Below are positions 43,351 through 54,799 of a stretch of 64,000 bases of DNA, piece by piece. Made by a program: the position numbers and the translations under genes. This stretch comes from Hirsutella rhossiliensis (Eukaryota > Ascomycota > Sordariomycetes > Hypocreales > Ophiocordycipitaceae), in the NCBI RefSeq assembly GCF_020360975.1, contig NW_025408686.1, positions 744,001 through 808,000 of the forward strand, read 5' to 3'. The stretch's first letter is position 1; every line of letters begins with the position of its first letter. The notes under the pieces are model-generated. The model searched no databases. It was given only the letters and a program-made list of their open reading frames with translations, and was not told the origin of the DNA.

Positions 43351-44236
43351 ATGGACGACTTCCCCCACGTCCCGCCTGTTGTTTCCTTCACCGGCCTCGT
43401 CGTCGGCACCGGCCACTCCCTGCTGCGGAGGGACCTTCTGCCAGGCCTAGACACCGCCCAACTTAGATGTTGCGGCTTCGTCCACCTATCTACCTACGTC
43501 GCCCCGGGGAACCCCGATAAGATCCCCTTTAAGGGCTTCCACCCCTTCCAGGCCTTCGTCATCTTCCCTATTCACGCCAGCCCCTGGGCCGTCCTATGTA
43601 AGAAGATGGCCGAGAGGCGAAACTCTTACTTTCAGCCTAATGTCCCCTTTACCTGCACAGGCAAGGTCGCTGGCCTGCTGGACCACGGCGTCATGGTTCA
43701 CCCGCCGGGCTCTGACCGTGACTTTGTTTTTATAGTCGTCCCGGATTCCTGGACTTTTCTCGACAAGTCGTCCACCTCTATGGCTGCGATGACACCGCTA
43801 CCCTCTACGCCACCAAAACGACAACAGTCCTCCGCTTCTGCCGCTTTTCATAATATGCGCGCTGCCTCTATGTCCGTGGTTATTCCTAGCACTCTCCCAA
43901 TTAGTCCTCCGTCTTTAGCTTCGGCTGCGCCTTCGACTTGCTCCCCACGCCGCCCCAAAAGCGCCATTATCCTGAACCTGCCGATACGCCGACGAAGCGA
44001 CCGTGCCTGACGCAACAGGCCTCTGGGTCTTCTTCTTCCCCTATCCCTGGCCCCTTGGCTACTCAACCCTTCTCGGTCTCGGCTGTCTCCTCCATTCCCG
44101 ACCCGGATGTATCATCTAAACAGGGTCCCGCCTCGGGAAACCCGCCCCTTGATTCGATTGTCGCCCACCCCGTAGCCTCGTCGGCCCGCCCGCCTCGAAA
44201 CCGTCACCCAGCTAAGAGAACGATAGATATAGAATA
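43351..44236 (+). pseudogene. Hypothetical protein, possible Helitron-associated cargo B, one frameshift
   Basis: ATG 43351 begins MDDFPHVPPVVSFTGLVVGT. The first 140 residues keep a compact pattern (GFHPFQAFVIFPIHASPWAV, VPFTCTGKVAGLLDHGVMVH, DFVFIVVPDSWTFLDKS) reminiscent of a small beta-barrel. An OB-fold is a guess, not a recognised match. The tail is Ser/Pro-rich. A shift near 43935-43960 moves to a frame with LPTPPQKRHYPEPADTPTKR, a likely nuclear signal, ending PPRNRHPAKRTIDIE at 44236. It is paired with the gene at 42791. Plant Helitrons carry RPA-type OB-fold genes, which makes this worth testing. Confidence 0.48.
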
Positions 44237-44785
44237 ACAAGGCAAGTTTACTGTCGGCTGGGATTTCTTGAACAGCTCATGTTAGTTGACCTTTATTTTA
44301 TCTACTCTTATATTACTTGATAGAGGCCTTGACCTGGCACATTATGTCGTGAATCGTCACTTACATCTACCGAACTAAACCTCGTCCCTTCCTATATCGT
44401 CCTAACTTCCTATCACCCCGCCCAACTTTGAGTCCTTTCTGCCTCCCCCTTTCCTACCTTGAGTCTTCCTAACTTTCCAACCTTAACTTAAAGTCTTTTT
44501 CTTTCTTTCTTAACTTCCCCCTCTTAACTAATCTTAAATCTTCCTAGCTTCCCTTTCTGAGCTTGGATCTTTTTTAGCTTGAGTCTTTCCAAACCTCCCC
44601 TTCCAACCGCAAGTCTTTCGTTCCTCAAGGCTCTTTGCGCAACCCCGCTGGGTTGCCTTCTCCTGTTTGCGCAACCCATGAGGTGTTGCCTTACCCGTTC
44701 CGTAAAATCTGCCTCTTTTGACTTAGCCGCCTCGTTCTCAACCCGATTGGGCTGAAAATAGCCTCTTTCGTTTTGGCCTCCTTGC
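44237..44785. other. Pyrimidine-rich degenerate repeat and hairpins at the Helitron 3' side
   Basis: 44400-44620 is a C/T-rich run of loosely repeated CTTGAGTCTTTCC-like units of about 25-35 bp. At 44637-44690 two hairpin-capable segments follow, GCAACCCCGCTGGGTTGC (7-bp stem) and GCAACCCATGAGGTGTTGC (5-bp stem). On the Helitron sense strand this lies just past the helicase stop. Helitrons end in a hairpin and CTRR, but no CTRR is placed convincingly close. Confidence 0.45.
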
Positions 44786-47700
44786 TCACGTCAGCCGTTC
44801 CCGCGGCGTCCGACGACGTCGTGCCTCACCAAGCCTTCCCTCTCTTGCCTCGCGGCGTCCAAGTCGTCGCCGAGCCAGCACAGCGCCTCCCGAACGCTTC
44901 TGTCGCTTAGTTCCTCCAGTCTCGCCTGTGCGGCGGTCATCTCCCCGGGGACCCGGTTTCCCACCAGGTCCCTCTCGCACCTTCGACACGAGCATGATGC
45001 CGTCCAGCGTCGGGCACCGCGATAGCTGCACGTACAGGCTGTACGGGTCGCACTGCGACGGGACGGCGCGTCCGCCGACGTTGGTCGTCCTCGTCCCCCG
45101 CAGCTCGAGCGCCACGCGCTCCAGCGTCCCCCCCTGCACCTTGTAATCCGTGCACGCGAAGGCGGCGGCGCACGGCAGGCCCTTGCGGCTGACGTCGTTC
45201 TGCTGCCACGGTCGCTTCCGCTGACGCTGGACCCTGACGCTCATGGGCGTCAGCAGGATGGTGCCGGCCGGCATCCCGACGAAGTGGAAGTCCTTGGTCG
45301 TCTCCGACCCCAGTATGATCGCCGCCGGCGGCCCGAAGTGGATCGTCATGTCGGCCGAGATCTGATGCCCCGGTACGCCTTGTCGATGATGACCTCCGCC
45401 GCCGTGTAGCCGGCGCCGTTCACCAGCTTCAGCCCTGGTGAGTGTTGTGGTTCACGACGACCGGCATCCCCGGCACGAACATGAAGACGGCCGGCACCGG
45501 GATCGCGCTGTCGTCGCCCTGGTTCAGCATCGTGATGGCCTCTTCCTCGGTCGGCAGGCCGTCCTTCCACTTGTGTTCGGAGAGGAAGATGCGCACCGTC
45601 GACCGCTGCTGCATCTGGAACGCCAGGCTCGCCTCCATGTTGAGGTTCCACCGGTTCCTGTTGAGCGGCGTCACCACCGTGATGCCCGTTTCCCACGGGA
45701 TCCGCCTGCCTTCCCGGTGGCACCTCGAGTTGAGGAGGTCCAGGTCCGCGTGGTCCTGCACGCCCCGTCGGATCCGCCGCAGGAGCCCCTGCAGCTCCGG
45801 GTCGCCGGCGGCGCGCATCTGCTCGTCCAGCATGACGACGGTCGTGAACCGCCTCCACAGCGCGTGCGCCCTGTCGTGCTGGTGGTGCCGCTCGGCCCTG
45901 AACGAGCTGTCCTCGTCCCACGAGACGGCGGCGCTCGGCAGCAGGATCGACCGCTCCTGGACCGGGCGGAACTGGTGGAAGTCCCCGCAGAAGAGGACGA
46001 TGGGGATGCCGCCGAAGTCCCGCCGCGATCCCCGGAGCTGGCAGAGCCGCTCGTTGACGGCGTGCAGCGTCCGCGCGCCGAGCATGCTCACCTCGTCGAT
46101 GACGAGCACGTCCTTGTCCTGCCAGTCCATCCGGGACTGGCCGTTGACGAACCGCTCCGCCTGCTTCGGCAGCCGCACGCCGTCGACGTTCCTCGCCGTG
46201 TTCTCGCCCGGCCCTTGGTCCTTGGTGAAGCCGCAGGCGGAGTGGATGGTGATGCCGTTGACCCGTGCGGCGGCGGTCCCCGACGTCGCCGTGACCAGCA
46301 GGCGACTCGAGATACCCTTGGCGGCGAAGAGGCCCACGAGTGCTTCGATGACGCGCGACTTGCCGGTGCCGCCCTCGCCGCCGACGAACTGGCAGAGCTG
46401 GCTGACGTCGCCTCCGTCTCTTTCCCGCATCGAGTCCAGGTGGCGGCATATTATCGAGAAGGCGATCGCCTGTTTCTTGTTCAGCGTCAACCGTGTTCTT
46501 AAGCCTTTCCCAGCCTCGAGGAAGGAGGTCGACGGGCCGAGGCGGATTTCCATGCCGGCCTGCGCGTTACCTGCCGTCTCCTCAGCTGCCGCTCCCGTCA
46601 TCTGCACGTCTTCCTCCCCGAAGCCGGTCAGCACGCTCCGCGCCGCTGCGCCGCGATCGGTGCCGTGGGCCGGGGCCATGCTTTGTATGCCCTGGATCAT
46701 CTTCACCCTCTCCCTGGAGGCGCAAGTCTGCTGCGACTTGATGGCCCTGACCTGATCCTGCGGCGGCACGGCGGCCCCGGAGAACACCTGGCCGGGCATG
46801 TTGATGTACCTCCCGCCCCGTTCGGTCACCATGGTGGCCTGGAGCTCGGCCGTCGAGGCTAGTGCGGATTGTTGGAAGCGGCAGAGCTGCTGCATCATTC
46901 CCGAAAGCTCCTGCGATCCCGCCGTGATCTGGTTCGCCCCGGCCGCGCTTCGCACGACGTCAATCAGTCGCGTCGCCATTCCGACGTCGTCCGACTGGTA
47001 CGCCGATGCCGCCTCGTGATCCGCTTGGCCCTGGCCCTGCCCCTCCCCCCCCTCCCCGTCGCCGGACGAGGCTGCCCATTGCTTGGCGTCTCGCTTGGCG
47101 TCCTCGGCGGAACGCCTGAGCAATTGAACGTTGTCGACGAGGCACGAGGTTCTCGGCGGAAGCTGCTCCCGCGCGCGCCTCCATATGTCGTTGATGTCGC
47201 CTCGCTCCTCGCTAAGAAAGGCCTCCCACGGGGTGAACAACGCAAGATGCTGCACGGCTGACCTATAACGAACAGAACGGTTTAGTTGCGACGCGTTGCG
47301 ATCCCCTTTTCAACCGCCCGTTTGCCGTGCTTACCTGCGATGGCATGATCCCTCGTCGTCCTCTTCAAAATCCTTGCTTAGGTACCCGTCAAGGCAGACG
47401 ACGGCATGCTTCCCCGGCCGCCTCAATACCTGCACCCAGTCTTTACCCGCCACCCAGCCGCTCTCGAACGCCACCTCTCCCCAGGCACCGGAGCACCCGT
47501 CCTTGCCGACGCGTTGGAGCCTGACGAGCGAAACGTAGTCGTATAGGCATAAGCCTCGTAGGACGTTTCCGCGATGATGGTACGCCTCGGCGAAGCTGAT
47601 CCGTTCGCCCGCTTCTTCCACGACGACCGACTCATCTACGGACACGTCAGCGACCGCGGTGCCGCTCTCCTGTCGAAGGTGTCGCCACCGTCTCGAGACG

Positions 47701-48942
47701 TGCCAGTAGAGCACCGACACGTTTAGGTACGCCCAGGCGCTGCTGCTCGTGAACTCGCTTGGGTACCCTAGCAGATGGGCGACGACCTCGACTTGGGACA
47801 GAGCCCGCTCCGTGAAGACACGGTTCGCCACTCTCATAAGAAACTGCCGTGTCTTGTTCTTGGTTCCATCATCACCGCCCACGACGCCACTTCCGGCGTC
47901 CTCCCCGGCCGAGACGACGGGCAGTAGATCCGCCGCGGCGGCGACGCGCTTCCACGTCGGGTCCTCTACCTTGGTCGCGTAGTTCGTGACGTAGTAGACG
48001 AGCGCCATGGTCTTCCGCTGCGTCGCTATGAAGGAGATGTCGTGGTTGTGGCGGAGCCCCACGGCGATGGCCTTATTCCATCGATTCACCATGGGATGCG
48101 TCCTACGGATCCGCAGCACGCCGTCCGGCGAGAAGGCCGTCTTCTCCACCAGCTTCCATGGCGCCTTGAAGCGACAGAGGTCGCCCTTTCCTCCCTTGTC
48201 ACCCAGGGAGTACTTGACGCATGTCGGACTATGGGTGTCGATCTGCGTCGCGCCGGCGCAGAAGTTGGCTTCCTCTTCGAATGCGGCCGAGAACCGCTCG
48301 GCACTGTCCAGCAGGGACGAGACATCGGACGTCACCGAACGCTCCGCGTGGACGGCGCAAAACCCCTCCTGGTCCAGGTCCTGCTTTCCGTGTGTCAGCT
48401 TGCATCCTCTTGGCCCATGACCGCGACGCCCCGCCCCTTACCTCGCAGAAGACGCTATCGACATAGCGGACGATCCGCTCGCGGTACGCCGCCTGTTCCT
48501 CGCCGTGGGCGTCGGCGAGCATCGAGCCCAGGTGCGCGTTCCCGTGTAGCCAGAGCAGCCCGTGGACGTGATGGGAGCCTCGTTCGTTGGTCTCCACGGC
48601 ACCGTAATACTGGCTGATGCGCCCGAACACCGACTCCCCCCCCCCTGCATTTACGTAATGCTCGAAGAACAGCGCCATCTCGCGATGGAAGAACATGGCC
48701 GAGCTCATCGGGTCGGAGACGGATAGCCGGACCCGTTTGAACGACATATCGAGGCTTCGCAGGAACGCCTCGGCCGCCTCGGGGTCGCGCGTGCGGTACG
48801 CTGCCAGCCGGAGCTTCACTGGGTTCGTAATGTCATTTGGGTTGATCGTGAACCAGATCGCGGGCACGCCGTAGCGGACGATGAGCGCCAGGATCTTGTG
48901 CCGCATGCTGAGACGGAGCTCAGTTCTTATCAACACCTTCAT
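44786..48942 (-). CDS. Helitron Rep-helicase transposase (nearly complete, two frameshifts)
   Basis: This protein moves Helitrons by rolling-circle replication. The Rep part starts near ATG 48942 with MRHKILALIVRYGVPAIWFT and has the HUH motif in GSHHVHGLLWLHGN (about 48560). Intron 1 is 48441-48381 (GTAAGG to CAG). The two catalytic tyrosines are in LVYYVTNYATK (about 47990). Intron 2 is 47334-47263 (GTAAGC to TATAG). The PIF1-type helicase follows: GGEGGTGKSRVIEA (Walker A, about 46365), VLVIDEVSML, FCGDFHQFRPV, VVTPLNRNRWN, and the C-terminal AFACTDYKVQGGTLERVALE and LYVQLSRCPTLDGIMLV. Single-base losses at about 45431-45434 and in the C4 run 45368-45371 break the helicase end. The N-terminus beyond 48942 is cut by piggyBac-like sequence. 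Confidence 0.88.
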
Positions 48943-48949
48943 TCTTCAG

Positions 48950-49307
48950 TCTCGTGGCCGGCCTCAGTGGAAGCCCTACCTCTCACAGGGCCAGTGGCGG
49001 CAGCAGCTTGTTGACGAGATTATCGCAAGATACGGAAAAAGCGGCAGCTCGAGGCAACGATATAACGCCGGCAACGAATTCGTGCCAATATCACAGCATC
49101 AACATATCAACAGGGGGAAAATGCTCTCGCTGCTTGGCCTGCCAAGGATTCAAGCTGGGCCAAACACGGTCTCAAAGCCAGCAAAAAAGGGGCCAGAGGG
49201 CGGCTCTGGCTGACTTGACTGGCAATGCCCTCAACCGCCGGCAGGCGCGGCAGACACGTTGGGGATGTAATGCATGCGATGTAGCTTTGTGTAAAGACGG
49301 GAAGTAA
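48950..49307 (+). pseudogene. piggyBac-like transposase C-terminus
   Basis: A forward frame ending TAA 49305-49307 has the Cys-rich tail typical of fungal piggyBac-type (DDE_Tnp_1_7) transposases: GGKCSRCLACQGFKLGQ, then ALADLTGNALNRRQARQTRW and GCNACDVALCKDGK. The tail domain binds zinc and DNA ends in the family. The DDE catalytic part, which should lie to the left, is absent: Helitron sequence starts at about 48945. It is therefore a relic joined to the Helitron. A TTAA at 49313-49316, just past the stop, is the family target site but may be chance. Confidence 0.65.
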
Positions 49308-50043
49308 CTATTAATGTGTGAGTTTTTATTGGCTGTAATCCCTGTAAGGTACACGCTTGCAGCCTTCGTACACTCAATGGGATAGGGGCACGATTTTGAG
49401 GCTTAGTCAGAAAGCGCGCCCCGGGCGCCAGTGTAAGTTATCAGCCGCCGACGCAGTGGGGTACGTTAATCATCCTAGGCAGGCTTGATATGCGACTATC
49501 CATCCACCAAAAAAGCGGGGACGGTTTGAACTACCACCTCACCCTCGTCTCGTCTGCATTTTTCGCCTCCTCCACGACGATGCCAGGCCAGCCAGCATCC
49601 TCTCCGGCCCTGTTCTCTAGTGTGTCGTGAACAGCGGGCGCATCGAGGTGCAAAGACTGCGGGAACAGGCCCTGGCTAAAGAGGATAAAGGACGGGACAC
49701 AGCTCTTGCAAGGCGCTCTCCCCGCCCGCCGCCCGTCACCCAGCACCGGCCCATCTCGCCATTCACTTCGTGCGAGCCCGTGCTCTTGCTCACAGGCAGC
49801 AAACGGCCTGCCCTGCGCCTGCGCCTGCCTCGCACACATTCCTCTTCACGGCCTCTGCCGCCCCGCGCAAACGGCGACTGCGCTGCTTGCTTGCTCACCG
49901 CCTCGGCGTGCACGTATATATAAATAACATGTAAGCCCCCCGCTGCCGTGCTCCGAGCAAGACCCTGGCCTGTCGCGACATCCCTTGCCCGGTCCGCGTT
50001 AATTTTTTTTGACACGTCCCTGGAGATAGACTTGGCTGTTGCG
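49308..50043. other. Upstream region of the Argonaute relic
   Basis: Normal composition; no gene recognised on the plus strand. It includes a TATA-like stretch, a CT-rich 5' leader and a T8 run at 50003-50010 just before the Argonaute start. Confidence 0.4.
49915..49926 (+). promoter_or_regulatory. TATA-like element upstream of Argonaute
   Basis: TATATATAAATA lies 118 bp upstream of the ATG at 50044, in otherwise GC-rich DNA. It could place the transcription start of the relic gene. It is the best core-promoter candidate, with no experimental support. Confidence 0.4.
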
Positions 50044-50344
50044 ATGTCAGACCGCGGCGGAGACCGGGGCGGCGGCGGCTCCTCTGCCCGCGGCCGCGGC
50101 GGCTTCTCGGACCGGAGCGGACGCGGTGGCTATCGCGGCGGACGCGGTGGCTATCGCGGCGGCCGTGGCGACGGCGGTGACCGGGGCGGTCGCGGAGGCG
50201 GCTTCCGCGGTGGTCGTGGGGGCCGGCCGCGCGACACGACGATCGAGCTGGCGTATAGGTGTGTATATTGCCCCCGTCTGCCGTGCTCGACACCCGGCCC
50301 GCTGACAAGGCCCGCAGCGTCAATGGATCTTTCCCGCAGCCCGA
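50044..50344 (+). pseudogene. Argonaute, 5' part (exon 1, intron, first 5 nt of exon 2)
   Basis: ATG 50044 starts MSDRGGDRGGGGSSARGRGG, an RGG-rich tail as in fungal Argonautes, with a duplicated GRGGYRGGRGGY unit. Exon 1 ends at 50262. The intron is 50263-50339 (GTATAT, branch GCTGAC, TTTCCCGCAG). Exon 2 starts CCCGA at 50340 and is cut at once by the LTR of a chromovirus; the frame resumes at 56434 or 56439. With the element removed the exons join in phase as LAYRC-PDAAVTALEDRL. Argonaute would bind small RNAs for RNA silencing. The intron phase fits only this donor. Confidence 0.75.
50340..50344. repeat. Target-site duplication, left copy (CCCGA)
   Basis: CCCGA directly precedes the LTR start TGTTACGG. 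The same five bases follow the right LTR at 56434-56438. A 5-bp duplication is typical of Ty3/gypsy integration. Confidence 0.93.
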
Positions 50345-50566
50345 TGTTACGGCCAGGCACATACGAGCCTTGACGGCTATAAAGATGTATTGGCACTATG
50401 AACAAAGACTCAAAGCTAAGGAGCAAGAAAGGAAGACTAGACTACACGACCGAGCGGGCCCTTATATAGACACGAGGTCGCGCGTGGGCACGTGATGCTG
50501 CTTGGGCACGTGACACTGGTGAGGTTCTGCGCTGGCGGCTCTACGCCGGCGCCCAGGGTCGTGACA
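50345..50566 (-). repeat. Left LTR (3' LTR of the minus-strand element)
   Basis: 222 bp, plus strand TGTTACGG...GTGACA (element sense TGTCACGAC...CGTAACA). It holds TATATAG near 50463, a repeated GGGCACGTGA motif (50488, 50503; CACGTG E-box type) and the polypurine tract GACGGGGGGTAG just outside at 50567-50578 on the minus strand. Confidence 0.93.
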
Positions 50567-50606
50567 CTACCCCCCGTCTAAGGCCTTGATATGCGTATCA
50601 AGGTAG

Positions 50607-53600
50607 TCAGTCGTGGCGGCGGGTTCTTGGTTTCACGGCTTTCTCTGCTGTGTCGTCATCGTCTCGTTCCTCGCAGCCCTCCTCCGCTGCAGCACATTCG
50701 ATCCAGTATTGCAGGTTGACGGGTGGGCCTGCTGCGTCCGGATGTTCATCGTGGAAAATCTTCAATGCCATTGGTGCGTTACGGAAATTCCTAGCCGGGT
50801 ACCAGGTCTCATCAGGGTCACATCCCTTCCATAAGACCTGGTATTCCAGTCGTCGACTCCTACCGGTTACTCGAGACTGCTGGACTTGATCAACCTCCCA
50901 CTCGGGTTCTCCGTTGATCTCCTCGGGTGGCGGAGGTGACTGGATCTGCTGGGGCAAGGGGTTATCGGCTGCTTTTCGAAGACGGTCGGCGTGGAATAGG
51001 TTCTTCATTTTGTACGACTCGGGCAGCTGCAGTACGTAGCTATGACCGCGTTCTTCCAGGATTACGAACGGACCTGACCATTGGTTATCTAGCCGAGTAG
51101 TCGGAGCGTTCGTGGCGAAGCCTTTCCTGCTGAGAAAAACTCGGTCACCGATGGCAAAGTCGGTTGGTCGTCGTTTCCTATTAGCCTGTTCCTTCTGACG
51201 TTCTTGAGCGGCGGTGGCAGCATTCCTGGCGTCTTCCTGGGTTTCCTGGGCGGTCTGCACAAGTTCCCTAGCTCTGGCGGCGGGTCCGGTGGCAGCGGTC
51301 TTGTCAGTCGGGGGCAGTGACAGGGGGGTTCCGGATATCTCGGCCTAGGGCTACTTTTAACGGTGCCATGTCGATGGAAGAGTGCCAAGACGAGTTATGG
51401 GCGAAGTCGAGGGCGGGCAGCAGGGAACTCCAGTTATCTTGATGCTTCGTCACGTAGAATCGTAGCTTTTGATCTAGGTATTGATTTGTAACTTCTACAC
51501 CCCCCTTGGGTCTGAGGGTGTAGGGAGCTTCCATGACGATGCTTCGTTCCCGTGAGCCGGTTAATCTCTGCGAGGAAGGCAGAAATAAACTGTCCAGCGT
51601 TGTCAGAAATCCATACGAGGGGCATACCGAAGAAACGATAGAGGTAGCGGAAGTAGCGGCTAGCTAAGACTTCTGCCGTATCGTTTTTCTTTCCTGGGAG
51701 CGTGGCGATAATCCGGCTTAGCTTGCAGACGAAGGTCCAAACATAGTCATATCCGTAACGGTCTTTCGGCATATCCTTCCCGTCACATTCGACGTGCTCC
51801 CAAACAGAGGTCGGTACGGGCAGTGGATGGAGCAGTCCAGGGGTCTTGTCTCGAGGGGTTTTGTTGCGGCGGCAGTCGTGGCAGTTCCGAATATAACGAC
51901 GGATATCCTCCTTCATCCTTGGCCAGTAGAAGTCTCGTTGGAGCAGCTTGATCACCTTGTTCTGTCCGGCGTGAGCGAAGATCTGGGGTTCGTGGGCTTC
52001 GCGAATGAGCGCGGTCTGAAGAAACGTCTGCTTGTCTGAGGTCTGGGCTGGTACGACCAGGTGTGTTCCATGGGTACCGAGGTCTTGGAGGAGGTTCTCC
52101 TGGCGGATCAACGAAACGAGTTCGGCTCCCTTCGGGACCGAGTTCGGGTCTAGTTCTGGGCGGTCTTGATCGGGCGTCTGCTGTATCCTCGGTCTTCTGG
52201 GGTCTGTAGGGCACTCGTGGCCCTCAGAACTAATGGTCTAGTAGGCTTAGGTTCGGGACTAAAGTTCTGAGGGCAGGTTGCCGGCGGCCGTAGGGTCTAG
52301 AGAGTCGGTCGCGAAGCCTAGCCTTTCCGGAGGATCAGGGTCACCGTGCGTTCCTCGGCTTCCCGGCCTTTACGGTAGGGAGCTCCGCTGTCTTCCTGGA
52401 GAGGGCATCGGCGACTACGTTCAGTCGACCGGGGCGGTAGAGGAAACGGATGTCGAACTGGGCGAGAAAGTCGGACCATCTGATCTGTCGTACCGAGAGC
52501 AGGCGCTTCGTAGAGAAATGGACTAAGGCTTCGTGATCGGTGATCACATCGAACTTCTGGCCTAAGAGCTCTGGGTAGAAGTGCTCTAGACTCTGTACGA
52601 CGGCGAGGAGCTCTCGATCTTGGATTGGGTAGGCTCGCTCGGCCGGGGTCATGGTCTTAGAGAAGAATCCAACGGGCTTCCAGGTCTGATCAGGCTGTTC
52701 CTGCCATAGAACACCAGCTGTGGCATTCCGGGAGGCATCGGTCTCCAGTCGGGTCGGCAGTTCTGGTCTAAAGAAGGCGAGGACCGGGGCTTCGATAGCC
52801 AGGCGCTTGAGTTGATCAAATGCTTCGCGTTGCTCCGGGCCCATCACAAAGGCAACATCCTTCTTAAGCAACCGGTTCAAGGGTTCTGCCACTCCGGAGG
52901 CGTGGTAGCAGAAAACACGGATGAAGTTGCATAGGCCAACGAATGATCGGATCGCGGTGCGGTCTCGGAGGTCTTCAAACTTCCAGTCTTGTATCGATCG
53001 AACTTTCCGAGGGTCGACACTAAGGCCCACACCGGCTTCAAGCAGAACGCCGAGGTAGTCAACCTTGGTCACGTTAAATCTAGACTTCTTGATGTCTCCC
53101 TGAGGTTGGCCTGATGGAGTCGCCAGATCACTTCTTGACAGTCTTTCCAGTGGTCTTCTTCTTTATCCGAGTAGATCAGGACGTCATCTGCGTAGGCGCT
53201 GGCGCACCGGTCGAGGAGATCGTGAGCTGCGCGTTGATAAACTGCTGGAACCAGGCGGGACCTACCTTCAGACCGAACGGGAGGACTTTCCAGCGGAAAG
53301 TTCCGAAACGGGTGCGAAAGGCGGTCAAATACTCGGAGTCAGGGTCCATGCGGAGACGGTGGAAGGCCTGGATCACATCGATCTTCGTGAAGCGTTGAGC
53401 TTCACGGCAACCGAAAGCAGTACCTTCGAGGGACGGAGCGGGCGTGATGCGACTTTTAAGATGATCGTTCATCCAACGGTAGTCGATGCAGAAGCGGCGG
53501 GCGGTCGTGTTCGGTTTCGGAGCGAAGAGGACGGATGCGGCGTGCGGACTCGGATCGGGCTCGATGAAGTCTATCTCCCGGAGGTGATCGACAGTCTCTT

Positions 53601-54744
53601 TCTCTAGAGGCAGATACTTAACGGGCGTGCGGTACGATGGGGGTCCTGTCGGCGAAAGAGGCTTCTCAAGCTCTAGGACTACATCGTGACCGGGTCGGCT
53701 CGAAGGTAGGGTGTGGGCCTCTTTCTTCGAGAAGAATCCCTCTAGATGGGTGAGCTGGGGCGGTAGACGACTACGGACACAAGCAACATGCTCAGGGTCT
53801 TCTCCCTGAGGGAACGGAATGCTTTGTCCCTGGTAGGTCTTCTGATCCGGGGAGACTTTAGCAACGGTTCGAGCACTAGGGACGGTCTGGTCAAGGCCGG
53901 AGCTTGGCTCGAGCTGGACTGGATCCCGGGGCATCAACGGTTCGAGTTCGTTCCACTGTTCGAATCTCTCGTGAGACTCTACTTGGCAGACCAGGGCGTT
54001 AATCAGGGCTTGATCTTCGGAGGCTTGGACCGAGGCGACGGAGACGAAGTCGGTAGCAGGGGCGGTCGTGAGCTGAAAACGGACAGACTTCTTGGCAGAC
54101 GGAGACTTGGACTGAAACGACGGAGACGGAGTCGGTAACGGGTCGGGACAGAGGCCGGAGGAGCTTGATCAGAGCGGCGCCAGTTCTTGTGGAGGATCCG
54201 GTAGCGTTTCTCCTCTTTCTCGAGCAGGCGGTTCCGCCTCTCAGCGTCGGCCTGGATCTTAGGGTCGATCCGACCCGAGAGCGGGGCTTGACGAGAGAGC
54301 TGGATCGTCGGGGAGAACTTGGCGAGGCAGGAAGATCATCTGGCCAGATGATCTGTCGGGCGGCGCAGTCAAGCAGGAGGCGCTTCTCCGCATCCAGAAA
54401 AGACCGATAAAGATATCATGGCCACACTCAGCTATATCAAATGTCTCGTTTGCGAACGAACGGCCATCGATGACGAAAGTGGCGACCAGCTGTTTCTGGA
54501 TATAGCCGGCTGGCTTTCCACGGAAGTCTTGGAGGGGAATCCGACTCGGGAGCTCCTTAATCTGGGCTCCGAGTCTTTGGGCGGCGGACTGGGCGAAGGT
54601 TGGGCTAACCAGCAAACGGGTTTCGGCTCCGGTATCACAGAGGGAGCGGGCAGGTAAGCTCACACCATCCACTTGGACTTGACTTGGCAGAGTGAATGAC
54701 TTGCTAGACCTACTCGCTATCTGTGACACCTTAGGGACCATCAA
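50607..54744 (-). pseudogene. Chromovirus pol: protease, RT, RNase H, integrase, chromodomain
   Basis: On the minus strand the order is: aspartic protease with LCDTGAETRLLVSP (about 54635); RT starting near 53750 with RFCIDYRWMNDHL, FTKIDVIQAFHRLRM and the catalytic YADDVLIYSD (about 53190); RNase H with RLETDASRNATAGVLW and DRELLAVVQSLEHF (52740-52580), ending VVADALSRK; integrase with the zinc site ending CHDCRRNK (51870), ECDGKDM, WISDNAGQF and VEVTNQYLDQKL; and a chromodomain EWEVDQVQQSRVTG then YQVLWKGCDPDETWYPARNF (about 50900-50780). Chromodomains steer integration to marked chromatin. Shifts lie near 53219-53225 and at the C3 run 53098-53100, among others. The stop is at 50607. Confidence 0.88.
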
Positions 54745-54799
54745 GGAGTCTTGTGATGGTCCTATTCGTTTCCCGAATCTTGATCAGAGTCGTTGGCAG

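Noticed and set aside
45346..46449. Second minus-strand frame of 367 codons rich in Arg and Ala
   Set aside because: It is the wrong frame of the helicase; only its last 30 codons match the true frame after a one-base loss.
45438..46755. Long open frames on the plus strand opposite the Helitron helicase (354 and 437 codons)
   Set aside because: They are GC-rich shadows of the conserved helicase on the minus strand; their translations are low-complexity and show no domain.
50003..50010. T8 run before the Argonaute start as a Pol III terminator of an RNA gene
   Set aside because: No tRNA-like or other Pol III promoter boxes are seen upstream.
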